64,000 nt of DNA from an uncultured Oscillospiraceae bacterium (lineage in GTDB: Bacteria > Bacillota > Clostridia > Oscillospirales > Oscillospiraceae), in NCBI GenBank assembly GCA_910588625.1, contig CAJUQN010000002.1, positions 89,780 to 153,779 on the forward strand, in the 5' to 3' direction. Shown piece by piece: positions 15,917-24,709 of the stretch (the stretch's first letter is position 1; each line of letters opens with the position of its first letter). The position numbers and the translations under genes are program-made. The notes under the pieces are model-generated. The model ran no database searches. It saw only the letters and a program-made list of their open reading frames with translations, and had not been told where the DNA came from.

Positions 15917-16924
15917 TTAACAGTAGGCCCGGCGCAGGCGCTGCCGGATGGTGTTTCCATCGATGCCCGCCATGCGTCCGGTGATGATGATGCGGATGGC
16001 GGTGGCCTCCGCCTCCCGGGCGTAGAGATAGGCCACCACGGGCTGCTCCCCGAAGGGGATCGTCCGTGCCCTGGCGAGGTAGGCCATCACCGCGTTGTCG
16101 CACATCCGCTCGAAGTCGGTGAGGGAGCCTCCATTGGGGACGGCCAAGGCGGCTCCCGCTTCAGCGGCGGCCTTGAACGCGGTGTCCTTGAACACCTTGC
16201 CCAGCTCGGAGCCCTTCGCCTTGGCGATGGCGTCCGGGGACACGCTGCCCCCCTCCACCAGCACGGAGCGCAGGAATTCGCCCGCCTTGTCCAGCCTCGC
16301 GGCGCGGACCGCGGAGCGCAGGTTGGCCCCGTCGATGAGGGTGGTGACGTAGCCCTCCAGGAACTTGCTGCCGGACTGGTTCGCCAGCGCGGCCAGCTCC
16401 TGGAAATAGGCCCGGTCCAGGATGATGTCGGCCTGCTGGGGGTCGCCGGAGGAACCCAGCACCTCCCGGGCGTGGGCAATAGCCTCCTGGAAAGTTTCCG
16501 CATAGGCCCGCAGATCCTCCTTGCGGTAGTCCTCCGCCAGCTCGGCGGGGGCGTACCGCCCGCCGCCCAACAGGAGCCTATCCTGGTCCAGCTTCAGCGC
16601 CTCGGCCTTGACCAGCGTCTTGGCGTTATGGTAGTCGTACTTGCAGCGGAACACGTCGATCAAGTCGTCGTTGCCAACGGCCTTGCCCATATCCGCGAAC
16701 AGCGCGGCCTGAGCGTCGGCCAACATGGCCTCCAAGGCGGGGAAGGTGACCTCGGGCAGGTCCGGATAGCCGCACTCGCCCAGCACCTTGGCCGCGTCGT
16801 TTGCATCCTTGGCGTCGATCATCCGCTCCATCCGCTCGGCGGTGAGCAGCTTGGTCTCCAGCACCCGAATTCGGGCGGAGATGGACAGAAAGTCGTTTTC
16901 TTTGATCTTCTTCACTTTTGACAA
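15917..16924 (-). CDS. V-type ATP synthase subunit C (AC39/d-type)
   Basis: The 335-aa subunit links the rotor stalk to the membrane K ring. ISARIRVLETKLLTAERMERM and CKYDYHNAKTLVKAE are family signatures. The start codon is TTG at 16924 after a GGGGG/GGAAAGG site. That site can pair with CCCCTTTC just upstream (hairpin 16933-16958), suggesting lowered initiation for a one-copy subunit. It lies between E and F in the operon. Confidence 0.94.
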   Translation of the reverse strand: MSKVKKIKENDFLSISARIRVLETKLLTAERMERMIDAKDANDAAKVLGECGYPDLPEVTFPALEAMLADAQAALFADMGKAVGNDDLIDVFRCKYDYHNAKTLVKAEALKLDQDRLLLGGGRYAPAELAEDYRKEDLRAYAETFQEAIAHAREVLGSSGDPQQADIILDRAYFQELAALANQSGSKFLEGYVTTLIDGANLRSAVRAARLDKAGEFLRSVLVEGGSVSPDAIAKAKGSELGKVFKDTAFKAAAEAGAALAVPNGGSLTDFERMCDNAVMAYLARARTIPFGEQPVVAYLYAREAEATAIRIIITGRMAGIDGNTIRQRLRRAYC

Positions 16925-16932
16925 GGTTTTTC

Positions 16933-16958
16933 CCCCTTTCCTTTTAAGTTGAAAGGGG
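16933..16958 (-). promoter_or_regulatory. Hairpin covering the ribosome site of subunit C
   Basis: On the minus strand CCCCTTTC (16958-16951) can pair with GAAAGGGG (16940-16933), which includes part of the purine-rich ribosome site for the TTG start of subunit C. It lies in the E-C intergenic gap. Confidence 0.55.
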
Positions 16959-16962
16959 TTTA

Positions 16963-17649
16963 TCAGTCAAACAGCACTTTGGCCACCTCGCCCGCCAGCG
17001 CGCCGCGCTGGAGCCGGATGAGGGTGTCAAAGGTGCAGTTGACCTCCACCGCGCCGTCGCTGAGGATGAATCCGCCGTCCATGGGGCGGGTCTCCTCCGC
17101 CAGGGTGAGCATCCCGGTGCCGTTGAGGATGGCGGAGGCGCCGGTGACCACCTTGTCCAGGATGGCCCCGGCCTTGGAGTCGGTGACCTCCTCGGGCAGC
17201 TTGGGGGAGACGGACTCGGCCAGCTTCTTGTTGGCCGCCGTCACCACCGCCTTGCCCACCTGGGCCCGGTGGCTGGGGGAGAAGATCAGCTTCTCCTTCC
17301 CGGTGGTGGACGCCTTCGCGGCCAGGTCGGCCAGCAGGGCCACGTACTGCTCCGTGGGCAGCTCCAGCAGCTTTTTGTGGGCTGCCTGGAAGGCCTCCTC
17401 GATCACGTCCTGCTTGGCGGCCAGCGCCGCCTTGCGGCACTCCATCTGAGCCATGGAGTCCAGATGGCGGGCGCGGTCCTCGGCGGCGGCGCGGCCCTGG
17501 GAGAGCACCTCGTCCGCCTCAGCCTTGGCCTGGGCCTGGTACTTGGCGGCGATCTCCGCCGCCTGAGCCCGGGCCTGGGCCAGCAGAGCGTCGTTTTCCG
17601 CCCTGCCGTCCTCTGCGATGCGTGCGGTAATTTTTTCAATTCCGTTCAT
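16963..17649 (-). CDS. V-type ATP synthase subunit E (peripheral stalk)
   Basis: The 228-aa protein has an N-terminal Ala/Glu/Lys-rich coiled coil (about 1-110) and a globular C-terminal domain (GGFILSDGAVEVNCTFDTLIRLQR) typical of subunit E. With subunit H/G it forms the peripheral stator stalks. It follows K by about 40 bases and precedes C. Confidence 0.94.
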   Translation of the reverse strand: MNGIEKITARIAEDGRAENDALLAQARAQAAEIAAKYQAQAKAEADEVLSQGRAAAEDRARHLDSMAQMECRKAALAAKQDVIEEAFQAAHKKLLELPTEQYVALLADLAAKASTTGKEKLIFSPSHRAQVGKAVVTAANKKLAESVSPKLPEEVTDSKAGAILDKVVTGASAILNGTGMLTLAEETRPMDGGFILSDGAVEVNCTFDTLIRLQRGALAGEVAKVLFD

Positions 17650-17690
17650 GTGTTTGGCTTACCGCCTTTCTGAAATCAAGTCGTGAGCCA

Positions 17691-18200
17691 TTACAGGCTG
17701 TTCATCAGCAGCAGGATGGTGCCCACCAGGGACAGAATGGCGTAGAACTCTACGATACCGCACATGATAACGCCCTTCATGTAGTCGTCGGGCTTCTTGG
17801 CTACGATGTTGATGGAGGCGGCGGCCACGCGGCCCTGGGCGATGGCGGAGAGCAGACCGCCCAACATGATGGGCACACAGGCGAACAGGATGGCCATGCC
17901 GCCGGCGACGGTGAATTCCACGGCCTCGCCGGTGAAGGGGCTGACGCCGCCGGAGAAGAAGCCCATGGCGAACAGGCCGAAGAAGCCGGCGGCCAGGCCG
18001 TACAGGCCCTGGGTGCCGGGGAGGGCCTGGAGAATCATGCACTTGGTGAAGTGCTCGGGGGTCTCGGACAGAACGCCGGTGGCAGCCTCGCCCACCATGC
18101 CGGTGCCCTTGGCGGAGCCGATACAGCAAAGACCGATGGCCAGGGCGATGCCGATGAAGGCCAGAGCCTGACCGCCTACCATTTCAAAAAAAGCAACCAT
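17691..18200 (-). CDS. V-type ATP synthase subunit K (proteolipid rotor ring)
   Basis: The 169-aa protein is a duplicated hairpin with four membrane helices. Residues that bind Na+ in Enterococcus hirae NtpK have apparent equivalents here: LPGTQG (L60, T63, Q64), AIAQG (Q122) and IVEFY (E151). Q122 and E151 have the same 29-residue spacing as Q110 and E139 in E. hirae. This suggests Na+ rather than H+ coupling (inference). It is a duplication-type c subunit with one carboxylate per four helices. It lies 1-2 bases after I. Confidence 0.97.
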   Translation of the reverse strand: MVAFFEMVGGQALAFIGIALAIGLCCIGSAKGTGMVGEAATGVLSETPEHFTKCMILQALPGTQGLYGLAAGFFGLFAMGFFSGGVSPFTGEAVEFTVAGGMAILFACVPIMLGGLLSAIAQGRVAAASINIVAKKPDDYMKGVIMCGIVEFYAILSLVGTILLLMNSL

Positions 18201-18201
18201 T

Positions 18202-20211
18202 TTACATTTCCTCCTTCAAAATATCTACGTATTTGGTTTCTACTGCCAGAGGACGGAAGGCCTTGCCGCCGTCCTGGTAAAAACGCCCGAAAAATTCCAG
18301 GCATTGCAGGCGCATGGTGTGGACATAACAGCCCAGCAGGTTGAGCACCAGGTTCAGGGTGTTGCCGATGATGGCCACGATGATGAAGGGGACCAGCCCG
18401 AACACCGAGCCCAAGGTGTTGAACACCGAGGCAATGATGGAGCCCGCCATCATCAGGGCCATGAGGCGCAGGTAGGACAGGATGTCGCTGAAGTAGCCGG
18501 AGACGCCGTTGTAGATATCGCCGCCGAAGCCGATGATGCCGCCCAGGCCCTTGGCCCGGATGATGTTGCCCGCCAGCAGCAGGACTGCGCCCGCTACCAG
18601 CGCCACGGCGCCCACCGTGCCCAGCGCGGCGGGGGCGCCCGGGATCATGGGGCCGCCGATGGCCAGGGCCGCGCCAAGGAGGATGCAGTACCAGGCGATC
18701 TCCTGGGTGATGGCGTCCAGCGGGTTGCCGTGGCGGAACTTCTCCTCCACGCTGACGGCCATGCCGGTGAACACCTGGGCCACGCCCATGAGCATGGAGC
18801 CCACCATGACCAGAATGATGTCGTTGATGGGGGTGAACAGGGGCTTCCAGAACCAGACGAAAGCGCCGGAGGCGTCGTGATAGCCCGGCACGGAGGCGGA
18901 CACGCCCAACAGGTCAAAAAGCTTGGGCAGGAAGTCGCCGAAGAAGCCGCCGGTGAGACAGCCCCAGAACGCGGAGGCGATGCCGCACATGAAGAACATG
19001 GACATCATGTTGTGCATACCGCCCTTGGGTTTGGCCTTCAGCAGGAAAAAGGCGGTGCCCAGCACCATCAGCACGCCGTAGCCGATGTCGTTCATCATAA
19101 AGCCGAAGAAGATGATGAAGAACGGGGCCATCAGCGGGTTGGGGTCCACGGTGTCATAGGCGGGCATGGCGTACATCTCAGTGATGGCGGTAAAGGGTGC
19201 GGTGACGGGGTTGTTTTTCAGCTTGATGGGGACCTCGGGGTACTCGTCGCGGGTGGGCTCCGCGATCTCCCAGGCGCATTGGAAGCCGCCCAGCACCTTT
19301 TCCAGCTGGCCCTCGTTCTCGGCGGGCAGCCAGCCGTCCAGAAGGAAGGCGGCGTCGGTGTCGATGAGCCGGAGCTTGTTCTCCTCCCGGCTGATCTCCT
19401 GGGACGCCCGATCCACACAGCTGCGCAGCAGGTCCCGCTTGCCGCCCAGGGCGGTGATGTCGGACTTGGCCTGCTCCGCCTCGCGCTCCAGGGCGGCGAT
19501 GCGGTTGTTCAACAGGGCGATGTTGGCCGCCGCCGTCCCCGTCCAGCCCCGCAGGGTGACCCGGGATATACCGAAAGCCCGCATGGCCTCGTTGGCTTGG
19601 CTGAGGGCAGAGTGGTGGCAGATCAGCAGGAAGTATTGCAGCTCCCGATCACTGCCTGCGCGGATGAGCTGGGCAAGCTCCGTAGCCTGGCCCACCGCCG
19701 CCTCCAAAGCGGCAAAGCTGGTCTTGACGGGGACCGAGCAGAAATGGATGGGCACGGTGACCGTCCCCTCCTCCTCCAAGGATACGTCCAGAGAGGACCA
19801 GGGCTCCAGCGACGCCTTCTGGGTCTGGAGCTTGGAGCGCTCCGCCGCTTTGGCAGCCAAGGCCTGCTCCGCCTCCAGCACCTGTCGGGCGGCGTCTAAG
19901 CCGTCGGCGTAGGCGCGGTCGTCGAAGAGCTGTGCCTCAGTGGCCTGGGGCAAGGGGGTGAACAGGCCGTCCTTGGCGGGGGCATACCGCCGCAGTACCT
20001 CCAGGGCGCTGCTGAGCTGTAAGCTCTGCTCTTTAGCCTTCTCCAGCCCCCCGGAATCCGGCTTGCCAAGACCCTCCCACTCAGGGTCGGACAGGTCGAT
20101 GGCGGGCTCCCGGATCTCCACGCAGCCCAAGTGCTGGAGCGCGCGCAAGAGCTGTTCCCGCTCGGGGCGCAGGGCCAGCAGCCGCAGCCGTTTCATTTTG
20201 ACAATGGCCAT
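18202..20211 (-). CDS. V-type ATP synthase subunit I (a-type)
   Basis: The 669-aa subunit carries the ion half-channels. A cytoplasmic N-half (about 1-330) with coiled-coil segments is followed by about seven to eight membrane helices starting near MAPFFIIFFGFMMNDIGYGV and ending with LGCYVHTMRLQCLEFFGRFY. The ATG at 20211 overlaps the H/G stop codon by one base (TGATG); a longer in-frame ORF upstream lies inside the H gene and is not used. Full length. Confidence 0.95.
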   Translation of the reverse strand: MAIVKMKRLRLLALRPEREQLLRALQHLGCVEIREPAIDLSDPEWEGLGKPDSGGLEKAKEQSLQLSSALEVLRRYAPAKDGLFTPLPQATEAQLFDDRAYADGLDAARQVLEAEQALAAKAAERSKLQTQKASLEPWSSLDVSLEEEGTVTVPIHFCSVPVKTSFAALEAAVGQATELAQLIRAGSDRELQYFLLICHHSALSQANEAMRAFGISRVTLRGWTGTAAANIALLNNRIAALEREAEQAKSDITALGGKRDLLRSCVDRASQEISREENKLRLIDTDAAFLLDGWLPAENEGQLEKVLGGFQCAWEIAEPTRDEYPEVPIKLKNNPVTAPFTAITEMYAMPAYDTVDPNPLMAPFFIIFFGFMMNDIGYGVLMVLGTAFFLLKAKPKGGMHNMMSMFFMCGIASAFWGCLTGGFFGDFLPKLFDLLGVSASVPGYHDASGAFVWFWKPLFTPINDIILVMVGSMLMGVAQVFTGMAVSVEEKFRHGNPLDAITQEIAWYCILLGAALAIGGPMIPGAPAALGTVGAVALVAGAVLLLAGNIIRAKGLGGIIGFGGDIYNGVSGYFSDILSYLRLMALMMAGSIIASVFNTLGSVFGLVPFIIVAIIGNTLNLVLNLLGCYVHTMRLQCLEFFGRFYQDGGKAFRPLAVETKYVDILKEEM

Positions 20212-20525
20212 CAGCTGTTCCCTACCCTTCCGACGATGAGCCCGGCGGCCTTGCCCAGACGCTGGCGCGCCGCCTGCTTCAGCGCCTCGCACTTGGCGTC
20301 GTTATCCGCCAGAGTCTGCTTCGCCTTCTTCTCCGCCTGGACCTCGGCGTCGGCCAGCATGGCCTTCGCCTCCTGCTCCGCCTGGGCGCGGCTGTCCTGG
20401 ACAAGCTGCCGGCCCGCCCGTTCCGCGTCGGCTACGATGCGCTTGGCCTCCTCCGCCGCCTCGGCCCGCCGCTCCCTCGCGGCCTGTTCCGCCTCGGTGA
20501 CCTTTTGGATGGCCTCTAAAGACAT
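20211..20525 (-). CDS. V-type ATP synthase subunit H/G (peripheral stalk)
   Basis: The 104-aa, almost entirely Ala/Glu/Lys/Gln-rich coiled coil (SLEAIQKVTEAEQAARERRAEAAEEA is the family-like start) dimerises with subunit E. It is the first gene of the operon. The ATG at 20525 is preceded by GAGAGGTGA and the promoter at 20593-20621. Confidence 0.88.
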   Translation of the reverse strand: MSLEAIQKVTEAEQAARERRAEAAEEAKRIVADAERAGRQLVQDSRAQAEQEAKAMLADAEVQAEKKAKQTLADNDAKCEALKQAARQRLGKAAGLIVGRVGNS

Positions 20526-20592
20526 AACACTTCACCTCTCTTACTTTCAGGGGGGGACGCACTGCACAAATCTCCCCCCATTTTCACAAGTG

Positions 20593-20621
20593 ATTTTACC
20601 ATTCCGGCCCCAACTTATCAA
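20593..20621 (-). promoter_or_regulatory. Promoter of the V-ATPase operon
   Basis: Minus strand: -35 TTGATA (20621-20616), 17-base spacer, -10 TAAAAT (20598-20593). It predicts a start near 20586 and a leader of about 60 bases containing GGGGGGA and CCCCCCC tracts that can pair. Confidence 0.7.
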
Positions 20622-20669
20622 GCCTTGATTTCAAATAAAATAACTGAGGAGCGGATTTGGCAAGTGGTC

Positions 20670-20698
20670 TTGTTTTTGCCGTTTGATTTTGGTATAAT
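20670..20698 (+). promoter_or_regulatory. Promoter of the gdpP-rplI-dnaB run
   Basis: -35 TTGTTT (20670-20675), 17-base spacer, -10 TATAAT (20693-20698). The start near 20705 leaves too little room for the ATG at 20713, supporting the GTG at 20755 as the gdpP start. Confidence 0.75.
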
Positions 20699-20754
20699 CT
20701 ATTATCTATGGAATGGGCCCCTGCCCTGGGGGCGGAGAAAAAGAGGTGGTCAAG

Positions 20755-22770
20755 GTGTATCAGAAGCTGACACGGATGCTGGCTCCCCGCATTGGGTTGT
20801 ATTTCGGTGTGATGCTGGCCTTTGCGGGCGTCACCGCCCTGCTGGGAGAGCGGGAGGCGGCGGTGGCGGAGCTGACCGTCATCGTGGCGCTGCTGGTGGC
20901 CTACCTGGCCTCCGCCTTCCGGCGCAAGCGGGAGGCGGACCGGTGCCTCAAGGAGATTATGGACAGCATGGACCAGGCAACCCGGGACAGCACCCTGAAC
21001 TGCCCCCTCCCCCTGGTGATGTTCCGACCGGACACCGACGAGGTGGTGTGGTCCAACGATCCGTTTTTGAAGCTCACTTCCGACCAGGAGCGGATGTTTG
21101 ACACCAAGCTGGCCGACCTGGCCCCCAATTTTGACAGCCGGTGGCTGCTGGAGGGCAAGAATGAGTGCCCCCAGGAGGTGGAGCTGGGCGGGCGGCGCTA
21201 CCAGGTGTTTGGCGACATGGCCCGGCCCGCCGCGGGGGATGAGGAGGGGCTGCTGGCCACCACCTACTGGTTGGATGTCACCGACCTGGCGGATACCAGG
21301 GACATTTACAAGGCAACCAAGCCCGCGCTGGCCCTGCTGCTGCTGGACAACTACGAGGATGCCATCAAGGGGCAGGACGAGAACATCCGCTCCGCCATGC
21401 TCAGCGGCATCGTCCAGCGGCTGGACGAATGGGCGGAGCGCTCCCACGGGGCGTTTCTGCGGCTGGACCGGGACCGTTACCTGCTTCTTTTTGAGGAGCA
21501 GTACCTGGAGGAGTATAAAGAGGATAAGTTTTCTCTGCTGGATAGTGTGCGGGAGGTGGTCAACCCCGCAGGCATCCCCGCCACCGTCACCATCGGAATT
21601 GGCATGGACGCGGACACCTTCGAGGAGCTGTACCGGTTTGCCAACCTGTCTGTGGAGATGGCGCTTTCCCGCGGCGGAGACCAGGCGGTGATCAAGAACC
21701 GGTTTACCTTCGAGTTCTTCGGCGGGCGCAGCAAGGAGACTGAGCGGCGCACCAAGGTCAAGAGCCGGGTCATGGCCTCCGCCATGGGCGAGCTGGTGGC
21801 GGACGCCTCCTGTGTCATGGTCATGGGCCATAAGTCGCCGGATTTCGACGCCGTGGGCGCGGCGGTGGGCGTGTGCGCCATCGCCCGAATGAAGGGGGTG
21901 CCGCATTATATTGTAAGGGATCATGCGACCACGCCCGCCGACGACCTTTACGAGCGGGTGGCCAAAATACCCCAGTACGAGGGTGTGTTTCTGGACAGCC
22001 AGGAGGCCATGCTCCGGGCGGATTCCCGCTCCCTGCTGGTGGTGGTGGACACCAACCGGCCCGAGCAGGTCCAGAGTCAGGAGCTGTTGGACTCTTGCAA
22101 TAAGGTGGCGGTCATCGACCACCACCGTCGGGCGGCCACCTATATTGAGGGCGCGGACTTGAATTTCCATGAGCTCTACGCCTCCTCCGCCAGCGAGCTG
22201 GTGACGGAGCTGATCGGCTATCTGATGGAGCCCGCCGATCTGCTGGTGGGCGAGGCGGAGGCGCTGATGGCCGGGCTGATGCTGGACACCAAGAACTTTA
22301 CCATGCGCACCGGCGGGCGGACCTTCGAGGCAGCTGCTATGCTCCGCCGGGCGGGGGGCGACACTGGAGAGGTGCGCAAGCTGTTCCAGACCGACCTGGA
22401 CGACGCGGTGGCCAAATACGGCATCATCCAGAACGCTAAGATATACCGGAACGACATCGCCATTGCGGTTTCCCGAAACCAGGTGGGCCGGGTGACGGCG
22501 GCCAAGGCGGCGGATGAGCTGCTGAACATCGCGGGCATCGGCGCTTCCTTTGTGCTCTACCCTGAGGAGGGGCGGGTGGTGGTGTCCGGGCGGAGCTTCA
22601 GCGCCACCAATGTGCAGGTCATTCTGGAGGCGCTGGGCGGGGGCGGAAATGCCGGGGCCGCGGGAGCTCAGATCCCTGACAAGACGCTGGAGCAGGTGCT
22701 CTCCGAGCTCCACGCTTCGCTGGACCGGTATTTCGACGGCGAGAGGGAAAAGAAGCAGGAGCAGTCATAA
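20755..22770 (+). CDS. gdpP: GdpP-like cyclic-di-AMP phosphodiesterase (DHH/DHHA1)
   Basis: The 671-aa membrane protein has two N-terminal helices (about 8-50), a degenerate PAS region, a degenerate GGDEF domain (about 160-330), then DHH (MGHKSPDFDAVGAA, VVVDTNRPEQ, VIDHHRR, SSASELVTEL) and DHHA1 with a GG-rich tail. It hydrolyses c-di-AMP to pApA, controlling osmotic and cell-wall homeostasis. The GTG start has GAGGTGG upstream. The gdpP-rplI-dnaB order is classic for Firmicutes. Confidence 0.95.
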   Translation: MYQKLTRMLAPRIGLYFGVMLAFAGVTALLGEREAAVAELTVIVALLVAYLASAFRRKREADRCLKEIMDSMDQATRDSTLNCPLPLVMFRPDTDEVVWSNDPFLKLTSDQERMFDTKLADLAPNFDSRWLLEGKNECPQEVELGGRRYQVFGDMARPAAGDEEGLLATTYWLDVTDLADTRDIYKATKPALALLLLDNYEDAIKGQDENIRSAMLSGIVQRLDEWAERSHGAFLRLDRDRYLLLFEEQYLEEYKEDKFSLLDSVREVVNPAGIPATVTIGIGMDADTFEELYRFANLSVEMALSRGGDQAVIKNRFTFEFFGGRSKETERRTKVKSRVMASAMGELVADASCVMVMGHKSPDFDAVGAAVGVCAIARMKGVPHYIVRDHATTPADDLYERVAKIPQYEGVFLDSQEAMLRADSRSLLVVVDTNRPEQVQSQELLDSCNKVAVIDHHRRAATYIEGADLNFHELYASSASELVTELIGYLMEPADLLVGEAEALMAGLMLDTKNFTMRTGGRTFEAAAMLRRAGGDTGEVRKLFQTDLDDAVAKYGIIQNAKIYRNDIAIAVSRNQVGRVTAAKAADELLNIAGIGASFVLYPEEGRVVVSGRSFSATNVQVILEALGGGGNAGAAGAQIPDKTLEQVLSELHASLDRYFDGEREKKQEQS

Positions 22771-22820
22771 CACATACCCTTGGGGCGGAAGCCCCATACC
22801 GAAATAGGAGGAACTGAACA

Positions 22821-23270
22821 ATGAAAGTCATTTTACAGCAGGACGTGAAGGGCCAGGGCAAGAAGGGCCAGATGGTGGACGTATCCGACGGCTACGGCCG
22901 TAACTTCCTCCTGCCCCGGAAGCTGGCGGTGGAGGCCACCGCGGAGAACATCAACACCATGAAGATGCAGGACAAGGCCAAGGCCGCCCGCATGGCCGAA
23001 GAAAAGGCCGCGGCGGAAGCGGCGGCGGAGCAGCTCAAGGGCTGCCAGGTGAAGATCAAGGCCAAGGCGGGCCAAGGAGGCCGTCTGTTCGGCTCCATCA
23101 CCAGTCAGGAGATCAGCAAGGAGCTGAAGGCCCAGTGCGGCATCGACGTGAACAAGAGCAAGATCGTGCTCAGCGACCCCATCAAGTCTTTTGGGACCTT
23201 TGAGGTCAAGTGCAAGTTGGGCAGCGAGGTCAGCGGCGTCATCAATCTGCTGGTCATTGAGGATAAATGA
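22821..23270 (+). CDS. rplI: 50S ribosomal protein L9
   Basis: The 149-aa protein shows the standard N-domain MKVILQQDVKGQGKKGQMVDVSDGYGRNFLLPRKLA-type signature (seen as separate conserved pieces), a connecting helix rich in Ala/Glu/Lys, and a C-domain ending in a beta strand (VINLLVIEDK). It binds 23S rRNA at the L1 stalk base. A strong AGGAGG site lies 7 bases before ATG. A small GGGGC-GGAA-GCCCC hairpin (22778-22795) lies in the gap after gdpP. Confidence 0.98.
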   Translation: MKVILQQDVKGQGKKGQMVDVSDGYGRNFLLPRKLAVEATAENINTMKMQDKAKAARMAEEKAAAEAAAEQLKGCQVKIKAKAGQGGRLFGSITSQEISKELKAQCGIDVNKSKIVLSDPIKSFGTFEVKCKLGSEVSGVINLLVIEDK

Positions 23271-23344
23271 GAAGCGCGGAGAAGCGGCCGAACGTCCTGG
23301 CCGCTTCGCGGCGTGACAATGCAACGGAGAAGGGAGCTGAGCCT

Positions 23345-24709
23345 GTGCCCGGCGAGGAACTGAACGAATTGCAAATGCCCCATTCCGTGATGGCGGAGCA
23401 GGCGGTGTTAGGCTCCATGCTCATCCAGGAAAAGTGTATCGCCAGGGTCATTGAGAAGCTGCGGGCCGAGGATTTTTATATGCGGCAGAATCAGGATTTA
23501 TTTCTGGTGCTGTTCGATATGTTCAACCACTGCGAGGCCATCGACCTGGTGACGGTGGTGGCCCGGATGAAGCAGTCCGGGGGCTACACCGAAAGCGCGA
23601 TCGTGCCCTACCTTCAGCAGCTTATGGAAATCACTCCCACCACGGCCAACGTGATGGACTACGTGGATATCGTGGCGGAGAAAGCGCTGCTGCGCCGTGT
23701 GGGCGAGACCGCCGGAGAGATTGCGGAGCTGGTCCGCCGGGAGGAGGGGACCGGGGACCAGGTGCTGACGGCGGCGGAGCAGCGCATTTATGCCATCCGC
23801 CAGGGGCGGTCCGCCAGTGGGCTGACCCACATCTCATCCATCATGAGCGAGGTGTATGAGACGGTCAAGACCCTCCAGGCCCAGGGGGGCGAGTTCCCCG
23901 GTATTTCCACCGGGCTCGTCGACCTGGACCGGAGAATTTCCGGCCTGAACAACTCTGACCTGATCATTCTGGCTGCCCGTCCCGGTGTGGGCAAGTCGTC
24001 TCTTGCCATGAACATCGGTGTGGAGGCGGCCAAGCACTCGGGCAAGAGCGTGGCGGTGTTTTCCCTGGAAATGAGCAAGGCGCAGTTAGGTATGCGCCTG
24101 GTGTCCACGGAGTGCTTGATGGACAACAAAAAGCTGTCCACCGGCCGCATCAACGGCGAGGACGAGTGGGGGCGGGTGGCCATGGCCGTAGCCAATCTGA
24201 GCCAGGCCAAAATGTATATTGACGACGACGCCTCCCTGTCCGTGGCGGACATCAACGCCAAGTGCCGCCGCATTGAGGATTTGGGACTGATCATTATCGA
24301 CTACCTCCAGCTCATGACTTCCGCGGGCGGGGTGACCCGGGCCAGCGACAACCGCCAGCAGATCGTGTCCGATATGTCCCGCGCCTTGAAGCTGATGGCG
24401 AAAGAGCTGAATGTGCCGGTGATCTGCTTATCTCAGCTGTCCCGCGCCAATGAGACCCGGGGTACCACCCAGAGACGGCCCATGCTGTCCGACCTGCGCG
24501 ACTCCGGCGCCATCGAGCAGGACGCGGACATCGTGCTGTTTTTGTACCGGGATAGCTACTATGACGAGGACACGGACGCACCCAATCTGGCGGAGTGCAT
24601 CGTGGCCAAAAACCGCCACGGCGAGACAGGTACCGTCCAGTTGGAGTGGCGGCCGGAATTCACCACCTTCCGCAACTACTCCTACCGGGACGACGAGGAT
24701 GACTACTGA
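23345..24709 (+). CDS. dnaB: Replicative DNA helicase DnaB
   Basis: The hexameric helicase unwinds DNA at the replication fork. The DnaB N-domain (MPHSVMAEQAVLGSML) and RecA-like C-domain with Walker A ARPGVGKSS (about residue 212), LIIIDYLQLM and the LSQLSR sensor are present. The GTG at 23345 is preferred (454 aa): GGGAG lies 8 bases upstream and homologues have about ten residues before the PHS motif. An ATG at 23267 overlapping the rplI stop would add 26 residues with no conserved sequence. No intein. Confidence 0.96.
   Translation: MPGEELNELQMPHSVMAEQAVLGSMLIQEKCIARVIEKLRAEDFYMRQNQDLFLVLFDMFNHCEAIDLVTVVARMKQSGGYTESAIVPYLQQLMEITPTTANVMDYVDIVAEKALLRRVGETAGEIAELVRREEGTGDQVLTAAEQRIYAIRQGRSASGLTHISSIMSEVYETVKTLQAQGGEFPGISTGLVDLDRRISGLNNSDLIILAARPGVGKSSLAMNIGVEAAKHSGKSVAVFSLEMSKAQLGMRLVSTECLMDNKKLSTGRINGEDEWGRVAMAVANLSQAKMYIDDDASLSVADINAKCRRIEDLGLIIIDYLQLMTSAGGVTRASDNRQQIVSDMSRALKLMAKELNVPVICLSQLSRANETRGTTQRRPMLSDLRDSGAIEQDADIVLFLYRDSYYDEDTDAPNLAECIVAKNRHGETGTVQLEWRPEFTTFRNYSYRDDEDDY

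Noticed and set aside
20596..22713. 705-codon open frame antisense to gdpP
   Set aside because: Low-complexity His/Gly/Gln-rich shadow of a gene with intact DHH motifs.
20755..22770. Active diguanylate cyclase in GdpP
   Set aside because: The GGDEF-like domain lacks a GGDEF signature; as in other GdpP proteins it is degenerate.
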